Shown piece by piece: positions 6,150 to 6,687 of a DNA stretch of 6,687 bases (position 1 is its first letter; each line of letters starts with the position of its first letter). Source of the stretch: JAEYLA01 sp035561315 (GTDB lineage Bacteria > Bacillota > Clostridia > Christensenellales > CAG-138); the NCBI GenBank assembly GCA_035561315.1, contig DATMXR010000290.1, positions 1 to 6,687 of the forward strand, in the 5' to 3' direction. A program made the position numbers and the translations under genes. The notes beneath the pieces are model-generated. The model did not search any database. It saw only the letters and a program-made list of their open reading frames with translations, and was not told where the DNA came from.

Positions 6150-6341
6150 TCAGCGGACGATTTCATTGCCTTTTTTCCAATCAATCGTTCCATGGACTGC
6201 TTCAAATTCTTCAATGCGCTTTTTGATCATCCGTTCCAATTCCTTATTTTTTGTCCGCCCTTCAAACTCCGCAATATATCCCAATTTATTAAGCATTATC
6301 GGGCTGACGCGCAAGGTGTATCTGGATAAAGAGTCCTTCAT
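6150..6341 (-). CDS. Arc-like ribbon-helix-helix DNA-binding protein
   Basis: A 63-residue protein. The segment SRYTLRVSPIMLNKLGYIAE (6-25) followed by FEGRTKNKELERMIKKRIEEFE (26-47) fits the Arc/MetJ ribbon-helix-helix fold: a short DNA-contacting beta strand (RYTLRV), helix A (PIMLNKLGYIAEFE), a G-R-T/S-x-N-K-E turn and helix B. Such proteins bind operators as dimers of dimers. The start ATG at 6341 has AGGAGGA (6357-6351) nine bases upstream. An in-frame TTG 33 bases further back lacks a ribosome site. It lies 72 bases downstream of the XRE gene in the same direction, so the two are probably one operon. Small XRE plus Arc-like pairs are common in integrative elements and phage-like regions of Bacillota. 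GC content is near 40%, unlike the neighbouring kinase. Confidence 0.8.
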   Translation of the reverse strand: MKDSLSRYTLRVSPIMLNKLGYIAEFEGRTKNKELERMIKKRIEEFEAVHGTIDWKKGNEIVR

Positions 6342-6413
6342 TACGATCGATCCTCCTGTTAGAGGCATACACAATGTTGTCGTTGCTTTGCCATTCTTGT
6401 CCCGACCGCACAG

Positions 6414-6635
6414 CTATTTTTCTGGCGGTATAAATTCCAGTAAATCTCCAATCTTACAATTGAGCACCGTACAAATACGGGCGAGAACGTCAATGTCCAA
6501 TCTGCTTATTGTGTTGTTGCAGTAATTGTTGATCTGCGAACGCTGCATTTCTGCTTTATGACTCAATTTATTCTTGCTGATACCTTCCTTTTTGATTAGT
6601 TCTTCCAATTTTATTTTGACTGTTCCATATTCCAT
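6414..6635 (-). CDS. XRE (Cro/CI-type) helix-turn-helix regulator
   Basis: A 73-residue protein that is essentially one helix-turn-helix domain. Helix 1 is VKIKLEELIKKEG (6-18), helix 2 is SKNKLSHKAEM (20-30), recognition helix 3 is QRSQINNYCNN (31-41), and TISRLDIDVLARICTVLNC (42-60) packs the core. The ending KIGDLLEFIPPE (61-72) is the standard 'x-x-D-L-L-E-y/f' end of the HTH_26-type YozG-like group. There is no sensor or protease domain. The ATG at 6635 has GGGGGAGGA (6649-6641) five bases upstream. It likely represses its own operon and a divergent gene beyond the window edge. Confidence 0.88.
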   Translation of the reverse strand: MEYGTVKIKLEELIKKEGISKNKLSHKAEMQRSQINNYCNNTISRLDIDVLARICTVLNCKIGDLLEFIPPEK

Positions 6636-6662
6636 TGCAATCCTCCCCCTATTCGTTAGAAA

Positions 6663-6687
6663 AATATAAGATTGACATATACAGTAT
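6663..6687. promoter_or_regulatory. Divergent promoter region with partial operator
   Basis: On the minus strand TATATT (6668-6663) is a candidate -10 for the XRE operon; its -35 would fall at the window edge. On the plus strand a perfect -35 TTGACA lies at 6672-6677, pointing out of the window. The palindrome ATAC-A-GTAT (6679-6687) sits between the two and may be an operator half or whole site. The truncated window prevents a firmer call. Confidence 0.45.

Noticed and set aside
6344..6352. GATCGATC palindrome next to the RHH ribosome site
   Set aside because: It is too short to separate from chance and may simply be two methylation sites. I have no independent sign of an operator.

Overview
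The window looks like a chromosomal segment from an anaerobic Bacillota (Clostridia-type) bacterium of moderately high GC. The clues are strong purine-rich Shine-Dalgarno sites (AGGAGG, AAAGGGGG), a PadR regulator, a polyferredoxin-type membrane protein, a DUF3892-like small protein and an Arc-like/XRE regulator pair. This assignment is an inference; there is no rRNA or other marker in the window. Hand counts of single 60-base lines give about 60% GC inside the kinase gene but only about 38-42% in the first 0.5 kb and the last 0.5 kb. The centre therefore reads as host chromosome and both ends as probable accessory DNA.

Left flank (1-500): an unexplained, possibly frameshifted coding tail (about 3-165), then a small DUF3892-like gene (172-447) and a hairpin terminator. 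Core (about 500-6000): a GNAT acetyltransferase with its own promoter (549-1001) converges on a two-gene operon read on the minus strand, in which a PadR regulator (1833-2384) is followed four bases later by a NapH/YccM-like membrane 4Fe-4S protein (1052-1828). A bidirectional terminator separates the converging units. Divergent from padR is an 800-residue membrane GAF-GGDEF-EAL protein (2537-4939) with all recognisable catalytic residues for making and degrading cyclic di-GMP. After an intrinsic terminator comes a PfkB-family sugar kinase of fructokinase type (5059-6000), with an extended -10 promoter and a hairpin at the start of its leader. Right flank (6150-6687, minus strand): an XRE-type repressor followed by an Arc-like ribbon-helix-helix protein, with a divergent TTGACA box and a small palindrome at the window edge.

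The best-supported regulatory feature is a perfect 8-3-8 palindrome lying between the -35 and -10 boxes of the padR promoter. It predicts that PadR represses its own operon and so sets the level of the membrane Fe-S protein in response to an unknown signal. Whether the divergent cyclic di-GMP gene is also under PadR control is open. I see no CRISPR array, tRNA, rRNA or complete mobile element. I cannot show that any part is a wholly new system; the PadR/Fe-S/GGDEF-EAL divergon is the most interesting unit.
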